Origin: Aestuariibaculum sp. M13
GTDB taxonomy: Bacteria > Bacteroidota > Bacteroidia > Flavobacteriales > Flavobacteriaceae
DNA length: 64,000 bases
Reading direction: 5' to 3'
Assembly (NCBI RefSeq): GCF_024723255.1
Contig: NZ_JANIAC010000001.1
Location: 201,548-265,547, forward strand
Part shown: positions 8,404 through 17,128 of the stretch, in pieces
How the letters are laid out: each line of letters begins with the position of its first letter
Position numbering within the stretch: the stretch's first letter is position 1
Notes under the pieces: model-generated
What the model saw: the letters and a program-made list of their open reading frames with translations, nothing else
What the model was told of the DNA's origin: nothing
Databases searched by the model: none
Translations under genes and position numbers: made by a program

Positions 8404-9105
8404 CTATTCCTTTTTAACTATTTGTTCAACCAACTTCTCATTTGAGGTTACAATTTTAAATTCTACCCTTCTAGACAAATCGTTGTTTACGGATTTATCT
8501 TGTGATAAATAAGTTACCCCTTTACTATTGTTTAATGCTCTAGAATACGAAAGGCCATTAGCTGTAAACAGAAAATCTAATCTTGTTTTTATGCTATCTG
8601 GATAAGATAAATAAACTTCACTTTCCCGAATATATTTAAGTACAGCTCTTGCTCGATTAGATGATAATTCTAAATTATAATCATAACTTTCACGGTGTTT
8701 TTCTGGTTTTGGAGGTACTGTATCAGTATGACCTTCAATTCTAATCTCAGATATATTATTTAAATACTTTTTTGAAGTGATTATTTTCAAATATTTTGGA
8801 GTAAACTCTTTTAAAATACTATCAAAAACGGATGTTATTTCATAATCACCGGTAATGAAAAGCTCCTTTTTTGTTGTATTCAAATTAAATCTCACCGTGC
8901 CATCAGGTGAAAGCTCTATAGTTTTGTCGTCGATTTCATTTTTAAGATTTGATTGAAGTGCATTATAAATATCTTGTTCAACAAACTTATATTCGATAAT
9001 CTGGATGATATAATTAAGCGCTATAAACATGAATATCACCATTAACCCTGTCATTATATCTGAAAATGATATCCAATAACTATCCTGTTGTTTGTTTCTT
9101 GCCAT
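8404..9105 (-). CDS. zorB: ZorB-like OmpA/MotB-family motor subunit
   Basis: The 233-residue protein has a short cytoplasmic tail, one transmembrane helix (about 13-35, SFSDIMTGLMVIFMFIALNY) and a C-terminal OmpA/MotB peptidoglycan-binding domain (about 115-230: IRIEGHTDTVPP, LSSNRARAVLKYI, LSRRVEFKIV). Asp16 at the start of the helix is at the position of the proton-carrying Asp of MotB and ZorB. In Zorya systems ZorB pairs with ZorA to form a proton-driven complex anchored to the cell wall that signals to DNA-acting effectors. The gene is 1 bp from zorA, and the SFSDIMTGLM signature is typical of ZorB as opposed to flagellar MotB or TolR. Confidence 0.88.
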   Translation of the reverse strand: MARNKQQDSYWISFSDIMTGLMVIFMFIALNYIIQIIEYKFVEQDIYNALQSNLKNEIDDKTIELSPDGTVRFNLNTTKKELFITGDYEITSVFDSILKEFTPKYLKIITSKKYLNNISEIRIEGHTDTVPPKPEKHRESYDYNLELSSNRARAVLKYIRESEVYLSYPDSIKTRLDFLFTANGLSYSRALNNSKGVTYLSQDKSVNNDLSRRVEFKIVTSNEKLVEQIVKKE

Positions 9106-9106
9106 T

Positions 9107-10342
9107 TTAGTTATTTTTTAATCTCCCATTAATGTATTTCAACTGCGTTGTAAAAAGATCATCCATTCCTTTGAATGTGTTCTCTATCTTTTTATTAAAT
9201 AACTTATCTAAATCTTCAATTTGACTGATATCAAACTGTCTCAATTCTTTAAGGCTCTCTGACAACGCCACCACCATATCGCGAACGCCTTCTTCTTTAT
9301 TAAGCCAATCTGACACTTCATCTTTGGTGTTTTCCAAAGCTATAGATGTTTGACTTAGTTGTTCGGTATGTTTGTTAACCATCCCGCTTGTAGCATGTAA
9401 ACTATCCACAGATTCGTTTATCTTTCTTATGACATCACTAAACCTTGATTCATCATCGAAAGCGGATTGAAAATCGTTTATTATATTTTGAAGTTGGCTG
9501 CTACTCCCTGCAATTGCATCTAATTTAGATATCCAATTCTCAGTATTGTTAACAAAGTCTTTGTGATTTTCAGCCAATCTATTGTATGCCTCCTTAAGAC
9601 CAACTATTTCGCCCTTATACTCCTTTTGCCAGGTGATTAACTGATTAATGGATTCTGTTAAAAGTTCGAAGTTCTTCTCTACCAATTGCCCGATAAACGT
9701 TTTAAACGTTTCATTGAAATCTTCAATTATTGACATTAGCGCTTCCTGTATAGCCCCCGCACTTTGTTGTGCCATATCTTCAAAAAACTTATCAAGTTTC
9801 TTTTGAAGACCATCGGTGCCATCAGAAATATTTTTAAGCTTTTTGTCTTTAATATCAACCAGTGCATCTAAAGATAATTTTGTCTGCTCTCTGATTGCTA
9901 TTAAATTATTATTGATACTTAAACTAATATCTTGCTCTTTGAGATCATCTGGATGTACTATGGCCCCTACCTGAAATTTATAATTCAAAAACATTTTAAA
10001 GAGTAATGAACAGAATATTCCAAAAATAGAGGTGTAAAAAGCTGTTTTTAATCCATCAAGTAATAATGAAATACTATTTTTAATTTGTTTTGGTGAAGTA
10101 TCAAAATGTATTAAACCATATGTAATTCCTAAAAAAGTCCCTAAAAGACCTAATGTTACAAAAATGGATGGAATGTTTTCTAAAACAAAATAATTGGTAA
10201 CTCTAATTCGTTGGAAATATTTTGTAGCTGCCAGCATAGAAAAAGAGTATAAAAACCATATCAATAATACTATCCAGGGTAATTTTTTGCATACAAATAC
10301 TAATACTTCTTCGCTAATATTAAAAAAAACAATTTCGTGCAT
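9107..10342 (-). CDS. zorA: ZorA-like MotA/ExbB-family motor subunit with long cytoplasmic tail
   Basis: The 411-residue protein has three predicted transmembrane segments (about 21-42, 56-80 and 95-120). The second contains VTLGLLGTFLGITYGL, a MotA/TolQ/ExbB proton-channel signature. Residues about 150-411 are a charged, helical, partly coiled-coil cytoplasmic tail. This layout matches ZorA, in which the tail projects into the cytoplasm and transmits motor rotation to effectors. It is shorter than type I ZorA but within the range I recall for type II. Neighbours are the helicase gene 7 bp upstream and zorB 1 bp downstream, forming a tight operon. No flagellar or Tol/Exb partners are nearby, which argues against those roles. 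Confidence 0.88.
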   Translation of the reverse strand: MHEIVFFNISEEVLVFVCKKLPWIVLLIWFLYSFSMLAATKYFQRIRVTNYFVLENIPSIFVTLGLLGTFLGITYGLIHFDTSPKQIKNSISLLLDGLKTAFYTSIFGIFCSLLFKMFLNYKFQVGAIVHPDDLKEQDISLSINNNLIAIREQTKLSLDALVDIKDKKLKNISDGTDGLQKKLDKFFEDMAQQSAGAIQEALMSIIEDFNETFKTFIGQLVEKNFELLTESINQLITWQKEYKGEIVGLKEAYNRLAENHKDFVNNTENWISKLDAIAGSSSQLQNIINDFQSAFDDESRFSDVIRKINESVDSLHATSGMVNKHTEQLSQTSIALENTKDEVSDWLNKEEGVRDMVVALSESLKELRQFDISQIEDLDKLFNKKIENTFKGMDDLFTTQLKYINGRLKNN

Positions 10343-10349
10343 ATTCTGT

Positions 10350-13300
10350 TTAATTTTTATTTACAATTTGTAAAATTTCAACATAGTTATCTAACTTCCC
10401 TATTTTAACCATTTCTCCTTCTGTTTTACCTAATAAGGCTTGACCGATAGGCGCTTTATAGTTTATTTTCATTACCCCGTTAGTTGTTGTTGGTTGCACA
10501 TAACCGTCTTCAACCAATTGTAATTTAATTTCCTTATTACTATTGATGTAATTAATTACTACAATACTGTTTTCTTTAACCGGATTTGTTTTAACTTTTG
10601 GTTCTTCAATAACTTCTGTAACCACATCGTTTAAAACTTCTTCGTAATTAATTTGAGCCTGCTTCCCTAAATTCTTAATCTCATGTATGGGATGCTTAAT
10701 CTCATCAGTAAATGCCGATGTTGGATCGTCGAAATTTAACACCAGATTTGGGTTCCCTTTTTCAATAGACTCAATAAACTCAATAAGTTTTCGCTTTTCA
10801 CGCTTTACATTTCGCCACCAATTGGTGCTAAAGATTCTATGGAATACAAAGCCATGGTTTTCTAGGATCTTTTGTCTATGGCGATCATACAAATAAGCTT
10901 CATTACTGGAATGATACGCCGCACCATCACATTCTATTGCTATTTTTGGCAATGCTGGATTCTTTGATTGGTATACCAGATCTATTCTAAACCCTGCAAA
11001 TTTATATTGAGGTATTATTTTGTCTTCACCAAAATTTCTTACCAAAACATCATAAACTTCCTCTTCGAAAGGAGATTCTAATTTTTGATGATGATAGGTT
11101 ATATCGGAAGCTTCCTGAACATTCTCTGTTAAATGAGTTAGAATATTTAATCTGGCTTCCTCATCGCCATTACTTACCGCTCTAGCATAGGCTAAATACG
11201 CATACAACGCGGCTTTTCTATTATTATCACCTTCTGTGACTAAATAGGATTTATAATCTAAATAAGCATCCTCAGGAATTGAAGTACACAAATATATTTT
11301 ATGTTTTGCCCTGGTAACAATTACATTAAGTAATTTGTACCCTTTTTTATGATTAATAGGCCCAAAAGACTGACGGAATACATTATCTGGATTTCTACCA
11401 TAAGTAGTTGATAGAATGATTACATCCCTTTCATCTCCCTGAATGTTTTCGAGATTTTTAACAAATAACCCATTAGCCTCTAACTCTTCAATTTTTTGGT
11501 TAAACGCTTTATGCTTGTCAAGTTTTTTGCGTTCGGTTATTTTATTAAGGATTAAGTTTCGTTGGCTAATATTAAAGGTTGCAATACCCACACTTGGGTA
11601 TGAGCCATCGGGAAGCTGATGAATATTATTTTCAATAATTGATAAAACTACCTCTGCTTCACGTTCATTGGAATTATCGGAATACACCCCATCGACTTGA
11701 ATAAAGTTAATTGGTTTATATTCAACCTTATTTGGTAATGGGATTAATCTTTTGTTATAAAATGCATGATTTGAGAAATCAATTAAATAAGGGTGTTGCG
11801 AACGGTAGTGAAAATCTAAATATTTCTTTTCAAAACTAAGTTGTTCTGCAAATTCCAATAAAGATTCGCAGGATAAAGCTATATCTTCCGAATTAATTAA
11901 AACTTCGTCTTCATCTTCCAAATCATCTTCATCATTAATTGAACCATCGTATAGTTTGGTAAAATAATTTGATGGTGGCATCTGATGTTCATCGCCCGCA
12001 ACAATTACCTTTTTACCTTTAAGTAAAGCCGGTAAATTATCTTCCAATTTTAACTGACTGGCCTCATCAAACATGACTATATCAAAATACTTATTTCTCT
12101 CCTGAAATAAGTTACTACAGATGTCTGGGGTGGTTAAAATGATTGGGAAAAAATCGGTAAAGAAATCGATATCATATTTTATGATATTTCTTAACGACAA
12201 TCTATCAAAGTTTTTACTTCTTTTTAAATTATATAAATTGGAAATATTTAGACCCGTCGTTCTGTTTTTACTAGTGAATTCTCTAATTGCTAAACTTTGA
12301 TTATTGTTCCAAAGGCTGTTTACATAATCTATTTGTTTCTGACCAAACTTGGAAAGCACCTTAGATAAGTCTTCATTGTACTGATCATTTGTTGGGAGTT
12401 CTGATGATGATTTTGATGACAGTAAATTATTAAGATAATGAGAAATAAAAAGTGAACGCCAATCGCTGTGTTCTGATAACTGATTTAAGATAAACTTAAG
12501 CGATTCCGACTGGTTATTATAAAAATTAAGCCAACCGAACTCCTTTAAAAACAAGGCATCATCATGCGAACTGTAAGCCTTAAACTGACCAATAACATCA
12601 CTAACTTTAATAATGTTTTTAGCTATTTTTCCTTTATTAATTTGTTTTACTAAAAGGTTATCCTGCTTTATTTGAGCTATTAACTCTATTACGTTATTCT
12701 GGATAACATTTAATTCCTCAAAATCTGCTGTTTGTTTGTCATCTAAAAAGTTTAGCCCTTCTAATGCTTTTTCTAACTTATCGGGAAACGCTTTTATTTG
12801 TATATCGAAATCGGTTTTGAAACTTTCAATTTGCAATACCATTTTTTCCCAAGTTGCATGAAAAGAAAATGGGGTAAAATTTCTTGATGTTTGCAGTTCT
12901 TTAGCAATACCCGAAAACAGGTCTGTACATTCCTTTCTTGTGCTTTTTAAATGTTCGTATAACTTCTGCCAAAAATTGTCTTCTAATTTATAAGTACTTT
13001 GACCTGCATTTTTAGTTACATTTTTTAGTTTAAAGATTACCTTAGGCAGACCTACATAAGTATTATCAAGATCGACAATTACTTGATCAAATTTTAAAAC
13101 AGCTTGCTTTTCGGCTTCTTCCTCAAAGTTTGCTAACTGTTGGGTCAATTTTTTCACATCGGCTTCTCTATCTTTAATGCTATCAGCCCAATTTGTATTT
13201 TCAAAAAATGGAATTTGTTTTACAGCACTATCGATATTACTAAACCAACTCATTAGGTTAGCCTGAGATTCCTTTAATACATTATTTATGTCTTCTAAAT

Positions 13301-15629
13301 ACTCCTTATACTCATTAGAACATGAAAAGCTATTTATTTTTTGCTCAATATTGGAAAACAGCTCTGGGTTGGATATATCATCCTCAAAAAAACTTTTGAA
13401 GTTTAAGGTTTCAAACTCACTTTCTACTGATTTAGGGCTGTTATTAAATATTGTTTCGCTTTGTTTCTTAAATGCGTCATAAGCTAATTTTGTTTTTAAA
13501 GCTGAAATATCAGTATTGAAATTATCAAAATCTATACAGCTAGCCGATTGTCTCGCCAAGCTATCTGTAAGCTTTTGTATTTCATCTACCTTATCGACAA
13601 CAGCTTTAACTTTAGAAGATAGTTTAGATTTTAATTTGGTAATAAATGAATTGCGCTTGTTATCATCTAAAAACAATTGTTCTGTACCAACTTCTAGATA
13701 AAGTTGATCTAAACTCACAAATAAAGCTTTGATGTCTTGCCATTGCGTATTAATCTCGTTTTTTCTGAAGGCTAAAAATTGCGTATAAAATTCTTTATAT
13801 TTTACATCCCAATTTTGGTAAAACTGATTTAATTCATCAACATCAGACTTTAGTGGTTGCACAACAGGCATTAAGCCTTTTTGGTAAATTTCAACAAATT
13901 TGGGTTTTACCTTATCCAAATGGTTAGGAATACCGGCAAGATTTGCTTCTATCTTTTGAAGATCATCTAAAATTTTAGTTTTTGAAGTTTCAAATTGTAG
14001 ATTTCTAACTTCTCTAACTTTTATACGAAAGCTATCGACCAGTTTCATTGTTTCTCCTAACTTAGCCTCATACCTCTCAAATACATCTTTTAAATCATCT
14101 TCCATTTGGTACGGACTATCACCAATAAACTTCTCTGGATTTAGGAAACTTAACTCTTTATTTGGTTTAAACGCTTTATACAAAGGTTCTCCATTTTCTA
14201 AAACATCGAGTATTTCATTTAGTTCTTTTGAATTATAAGAAAAAAGATCTCTACTTAAGGTTAACTTTTCTTCTTCCTCTAATTCTTTGAAATGCTTTAA
14301 CCAAAACCCAACGGTTTGTGTCCAGTTTAAGCTATTAACCAGAGTTTCATTAATTTTTAAATGCCTTTTATTAATCTTTGAAATTAGCTCATTCGCCTTT
14401 TTTAAATCTCTATTTAATTCAGATTTTGAAGAATATGCCAATTCGGGTTTAGCGATAAGTAGTTCAGAACGTTCTCTTATTGATTTTACAGCTATTTTAC
14501 GATCTCGAATAATATCTTTAATCAGAATGGCATGATTATCAAGCCCAATAGCTTCTAATTGCTTATACAATACATCTAACGCCGTTTGCTTCTCGCAAAC
14601 CACTATTATTTTCTTTCTGTTTTCTAAGGCATTTACTAATACCGCGGTTAGGGATTGACTCTTCCCTGTACCTGGAGGCCCTTGAATAAGGATATTACGT
14701 TTTGATTCGATAGCATTTAAAATACCTTGCTGAGAAGGATCAGTTTTTACAGAGCTTAAGGATTGAAAATCTGCCAAGCCCTCTACCCCGTTTACTAAAT
14801 CTAAACCTTCAAGCTCTAAAAGGTAATCGTAATCCTTTATAACATTTTGCTTTTGTACTTCAAAAATTGAGAACAAGCCACTAAAAGTTATTAAAGAATT
14901 ATTGGGCGCCAGCGGTAAACTTTCGAAATGCTTTTTGGATGGAATACTTTCAATATTCTCCAATTTTTCCTTTAGAATACTTTTAATATTCTCTGGAACT
15001 TTACTGTTTATTTGCTGCAGAAGATCGGCACAAATTTCAATTAATTCATCCTTATCAATAATGCCATCATCCAAATAATCGGAAGAGACCGGATCTATTT
15101 GAATTTTAGAATCGTTATACAGGTGATTTATTAAAACCTCATTAATATAAATAGCATCATCTTCGGTTCTTGAAATCTCCCAGGTATTAAACTCTTTTGT
15201 TCTTTTGATTTTTAATGACCATATTAAGACTGGAGCCACCGTTAGTTTTTTATCCTTTTCATCAATTCTCGCTATTAAAGGAAACCCAAAACCAAATGTA
15301 TTTACCCCTTTTTCTGTAAAAATAGCATCGGTTTGATTGACTAGATTATCGAAGGTTTTAGTTATAGCAACTAATTTTTTTTGATCATCTACGAAAAGTT
15401 CATTTAGATCTGGCACATTGTCTTTCCAACTGATGCGATATTTTAACGGGGATTGCGTTAATAAATTTTCGATAAATTCTGAAGGAATCGCCGGGTTTAT
15501 ATGTGCTAATTGATGGATATCAAACTTATACCTTGACCCACTTGGAATAGCGTTTAGGTGTACTCCTCTTCTATTACCAACCTTGAGGCGGTTTTGTAAT
15601 TCTTCTATCAATTTTCTCGTGATCTCCAT
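10350..15629 (-). CDS. SF1 helicase – Vsr-like nuclease – GreA C-domain fusion, Zorya-associated
   Basis: This 1759-residue protein begins with about 300 residues resembling large SF1 helicase-nuclease proteins of the DUF4011 type. An SF1 (UPF1/DNA2-like) helicase follows, split by a helical insertion of about 800 residues: Walker A GPPGTGKS at 317-324, Walker B FDEAS and GDEHQMPPS near 1187-1220, then NIQGDERDVIILST and VTRAKHK. A Vsr/DUF559-like PD-(D/E)XK nuclease lies near 1530-1640 (FRIDLVYQ, IAIECDGAAYHSS). The last 80 residues match the GreA/GreB C-terminal domain (APIGQALLGKTEGEMVKIG). It is 7 bp upstream of zorA. It could unwind and cut invading DNA, taking the place of ZorD; the GreA-type domain hints at contact with RNA polymerase. 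Confidence 0.85.
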   Translation of the reverse strand: MEITRKLIEELQNRLKVGNRRGVHLNAIPSGSRYKFDIHQLAHINPAIPSEFIENLLTQSPLKYRISWKDNVPDLNELFVDDQKKLVAITKTFDNLVNQTDAIFTEKGVNTFGFGFPLIARIDEKDKKLTVAPVLIWSLKIKRTKEFNTWEISRTEDDAIYINEVLINHLYNDSKIQIDPVSSDYLDDGIIDKDELIEICADLLQQINSKVPENIKSILKEKLENIESIPSKKHFESLPLAPNNSLITFSGLFSIFEVQKQNVIKDYDYLLELEGLDLVNGVEGLADFQSLSSVKTDPSQQGILNAIESKRNILIQGPPGTGKSQSLTAVLVNALENRKKIIVVCEKQTALDVLYKQLEAIGLDNHAILIKDIIRDRKIAVKSIRERSELLIAKPELAYSSKSELNRDLKKANELISKINKRHLKINETLVNSLNWTQTVGFWLKHFKELEEEEKLTLSRDLFSYNSKELNEILDVLENGEPLYKAFKPNKELSFLNPEKFIGDSPYQMEDDLKDVFERYEAKLGETMKLVDSFRIKVREVRNLQFETSKTKILDDLQKIEANLAGIPNHLDKVKPKFVEIYQKGLMPVVQPLKSDVDELNQFYQNWDVKYKEFYTQFLAFRKNEINTQWQDIKALFVSLDQLYLEVGTEQLFLDDNKRNSFITKLKSKLSSKVKAVVDKVDEIQKLTDSLARQSASCIDFDNFNTDISALKTKLAYDAFKKQSETIFNNSPKSVESEFETLNFKSFFEDDISNPELFSNIEQKINSFSCSNEYKEYLEDINNVLKESQANLMSWFSNIDSAVKQIPFFENTNWADSIKDREADVKKLTQQLANFEEEAEKQAVLKFDQVIVDLDNTYVGLPKVIFKLKNVTKNAGQSTYKLEDNFWQKLYEHLKSTRKECTDLFSGIAKELQTSRNFTPFSFHATWEKMVLQIESFKTDFDIQIKAFPDKLEKALEGLNFLDDKQTADFEELNVIQNNVIELIAQIKQDNLLVKQINKGKIAKNIIKVSDVIGQFKAYSSHDDALFLKEFGWLNFYNNQSESLKFILNQLSEHSDWRSLFISHYLNNLLSSKSSSELPTNDQYNEDLSKVLSKFGQKQIDYVNSLWNNNQSLAIREFTSKNRTTGLNISNLYNLKRSKNFDRLSLRNIIKYDIDFFTDFFPIILTTPDICSNLFQERNKYFDIVMFDEASQLKLEDNLPALLKGKKVIVAGDEHQMPPSNYFTKLYDGSINDEDDLEDEDEVLINSEDIALSCESLLEFAEQLSFEKKYLDFHYRSQHPYLIDFSNHAFYNKRLIPLPNKVEYKPINFIQVDGVYSDNSNEREAEVVLSIIENNIHQLPDGSYPSVGIATFNISQRNLILNKITERKKLDKHKAFNQKIEELEANGLFVKNLENIQGDERDVIILSTTYGRNPDNVFRQSFGPINHKKGYKLLNVIVTRAKHKIYLCTSIPEDAYLDYKSYLVTEGDNNRKAALYAYLAYARAVSNGDEEARLNILTHLTENVQEASDITYHHQKLESPFEEEVYDVLVRNFGEDKIIPQYKFAGFRIDLVYQSKNPALPKIAIECDGAAYHSSNEAYLYDRHRQKILENHGFVFHRIFSTNWWRNVKREKRKLIEFIESIEKGNPNLVLNFDDPTSAFTDEIKHPIHEIKNLGKQAQINYEEVLNDVVTEVIEEPKVKTNPVKENSIVVINYINSNKEIKLQLVEDGYVQPTTTNGVMKINYKAPIGQALLGKTEGEMVKIGKLDNYVEILQIVNKN

Positions 15630-15680
15630 ACTTCAAAAATTTAACTGGTTTTAAACCGGAATGTTCTTTACTCTTTCAAA

Positions 15681-16091
15681 CTACTTTAGAATAACCTCAT
15701 CTATATCAATACCCTTAAGGTGCTCATGCCACTTTTCGGAAAAAATAAAAAAGTCCCCTTCCTCATGTATTTCAGGATAATTGTCATTATTATTTTTATA
15801 ATTGTAGGAATAAATAGGGTATGTTGTTTCTACTAAGGTATCCCCTTCAATACCTTCGTAATTAATTTCTAAACAGTTTTTATCTACCGACAATTGCATT
15901 TTATCATCATGACGTTGAAATTCTAAAGTATAAGTTTTATTACCACTGTTTCCTCCAAGCGTTTCAAGTAACTCATGAAATACATGGTTATGATTATGAT
16001 AGATCATTCTACCTTGAATGTCCTCCAGACTGCTAATAATTAAAAAAGCTAACTCTCTATCTATCCCCTTTAAACCTGAACGTTTTATCAT
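15681..16091 (-). CDS. Small unknown protein at the head of the Zorya-like genes
   Basis: I do not recognise this 136-residue acidic, soluble protein. The first 55 residues are helical and the rest appears beta-rich (TYTLEFQRHDDKMQLSV, ETTYPIYSYNYKN), ending with an acidic helix. There is no signal peptide, membrane helix or cysteine cluster. It sits 15 bp after the PD-(D/E)XK gene and 51 bp before the giant helicase gene, both on the same strand, so co-expression is likely. It could be an accessory or regulatory subunit; nothing in the sequence shows which. Confidence 0.6.
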   Translation of the reverse strand: MIKRSGLKGIDRELAFLIISSLEDIQGRMIYHNHNHVFHELLETLGGNSGNKTYTLEFQRHDDKMQLSVDKNCLEINYEGIEGDTLVETTYPIYSYNYKNNNDNYPEIHEEGDFFIFSEKWHEHLKGIDIDEVILK

Positions 16092-16106
16092 AATTTTATT
16101 AATTCC

Positions 16107-17117
16107 TTAAGCTGTTACATTTTCATTCCAGTTTAAATCTTGGTTATCATCTATAAATTGTTTGACCTTTTGGAAGCTTTCTAAAAACCACTGTTTGATA
16201 TCAACGTCTGAATTTTTACTGTCTATAAAATGAAATAGTTTTTTAGTATTTTTTAAGTGCAAGCCGTATTCATTTATTTCGCTGGAATTGAACAAACCAG
16301 AATCTTTTCCCCTTTTTTGTATCTCGGCGCATTGTGGATGCGATTTATGAACCCATAATTGCGTTTGAAGTTGACATGATTCAAAATGAATGGCATACAA
16401 TATTTCGGTATGATAACTTGTATCTTGTAATGGATTACAAATCATCCGGGCTATTCTGTCATGCTCCCTTATTTTTGATAACTTTTCTTGTTTCACTATT
16501 CGAACATCAGAGAACAACTTTTTAAAATCTGGTTCTACATTTTTAACATGAAAATCCATCGCATCATAAGAGTTTAAAAAATGCTTAAGTGTTATTACCG
16601 TGTCGGTAGATATTGATGTATCTATTGCCATTTGTTGTTGTTTTAAAAAATGTAAATATTGCATAGCCATGACATTCTTGTCATGATGCTTTTCTAAAAG
16701 GTTCCCTATATCGTACCACCTAAATTGCTTAAAGTGGTGTTGTTTTTCTTTTTTAGTATCGACGTGTTTTGTACAATAGCGCAGATGCGTTTCTTTATCT
16801 ATGCCATCTAATACTTTAGCATAGCGCGCCAACTGCTCCCAACCTTCTTTAGAGTTTACCTTATTTTCTATAAAGCATACCGTGGTGTCGCTCTCTAACA
16901 CCATATCTACAATACAGTTAGGGTCGTCTGGTAAGGTGTATTTTACTTGTGTTAATACTTCATAGTTACCGGGCTTTAATTTTAAAAACTTAATAAAATT
17001 GACCAATACGTCTGCATTACATTGCAGCACGCCCGCAAAACACTCTGTAGTAAAATCTTCTAAGGGTGTGCGGTTGCTATTCGTGCTGTTGTATAATTTA
17101 TATAGACTAATAAACAT
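16107..17117 (-). CDS. PD-(D/E)XK nuclease-family protein linked to hsdS
   Basis: The 336-residue protein matches the PDDEXK_4-type layout: an N-terminal helix with TPLEDFTTECFAGVL, then IVDMVLESD (the catalytic Asp strand), then VCFIENKVNSKEGWEQLARY (the E-x-K strand plus the Q-containing helix). The C-terminal half is unassigned. Proteins of this family often accompany type I restriction operons and other defence loci as accessory nucleases. Here it starts 11 bp after hsdS and ends 15 bp before the next gene. It therefore joins the restriction system to the Zorya-like genes and could belong to either. Confidence 0.75.
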   Translation of the reverse strand: MFISLYKLYNSTNSNRTPLEDFTTECFAGVLQCNADVLVNFIKFLKLKPGNYEVLTQVKYTLPDDPNCIVDMVLESDTTVCFIENKVNSKEGWEQLARYAKVLDGIDKETHLRYCTKHVDTKKEKQHHFKQFRWYDIGNLLEKHHDKNVMAMQYLHFLKQQQMAIDTSISTDTVITLKHFLNSYDAMDFHVKNVEPDFKKLFSDVRIVKQEKLSKIREHDRIARMICNPLQDTSYHTEILYAIHFESCQLQTQLWVHKSHPQCAEIQKRGKDSGLFNSSEINEYGLHLKNTKKLFHFIDSKNSDVDIKQWFLESFQKVKQFIDDNQDLNWNENVTA

Positions 17118-17128
17118 TGGCTTTTACA

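Noticed and set aside
9107-10342. ExbB/TolQ or flagellar MotA role
   Set aside because: No TonB, Tol or flagellar genes are nearby, the tail is too long, and the partner has an OmpA domain with a ZorB-type helix.
6852-16091. Canonical type I or II Zorya
   Set aside because: No ZorC-like gene or Snf2-type ZorD is present, and type II does not include a giant SF1 helicase-nuclease.
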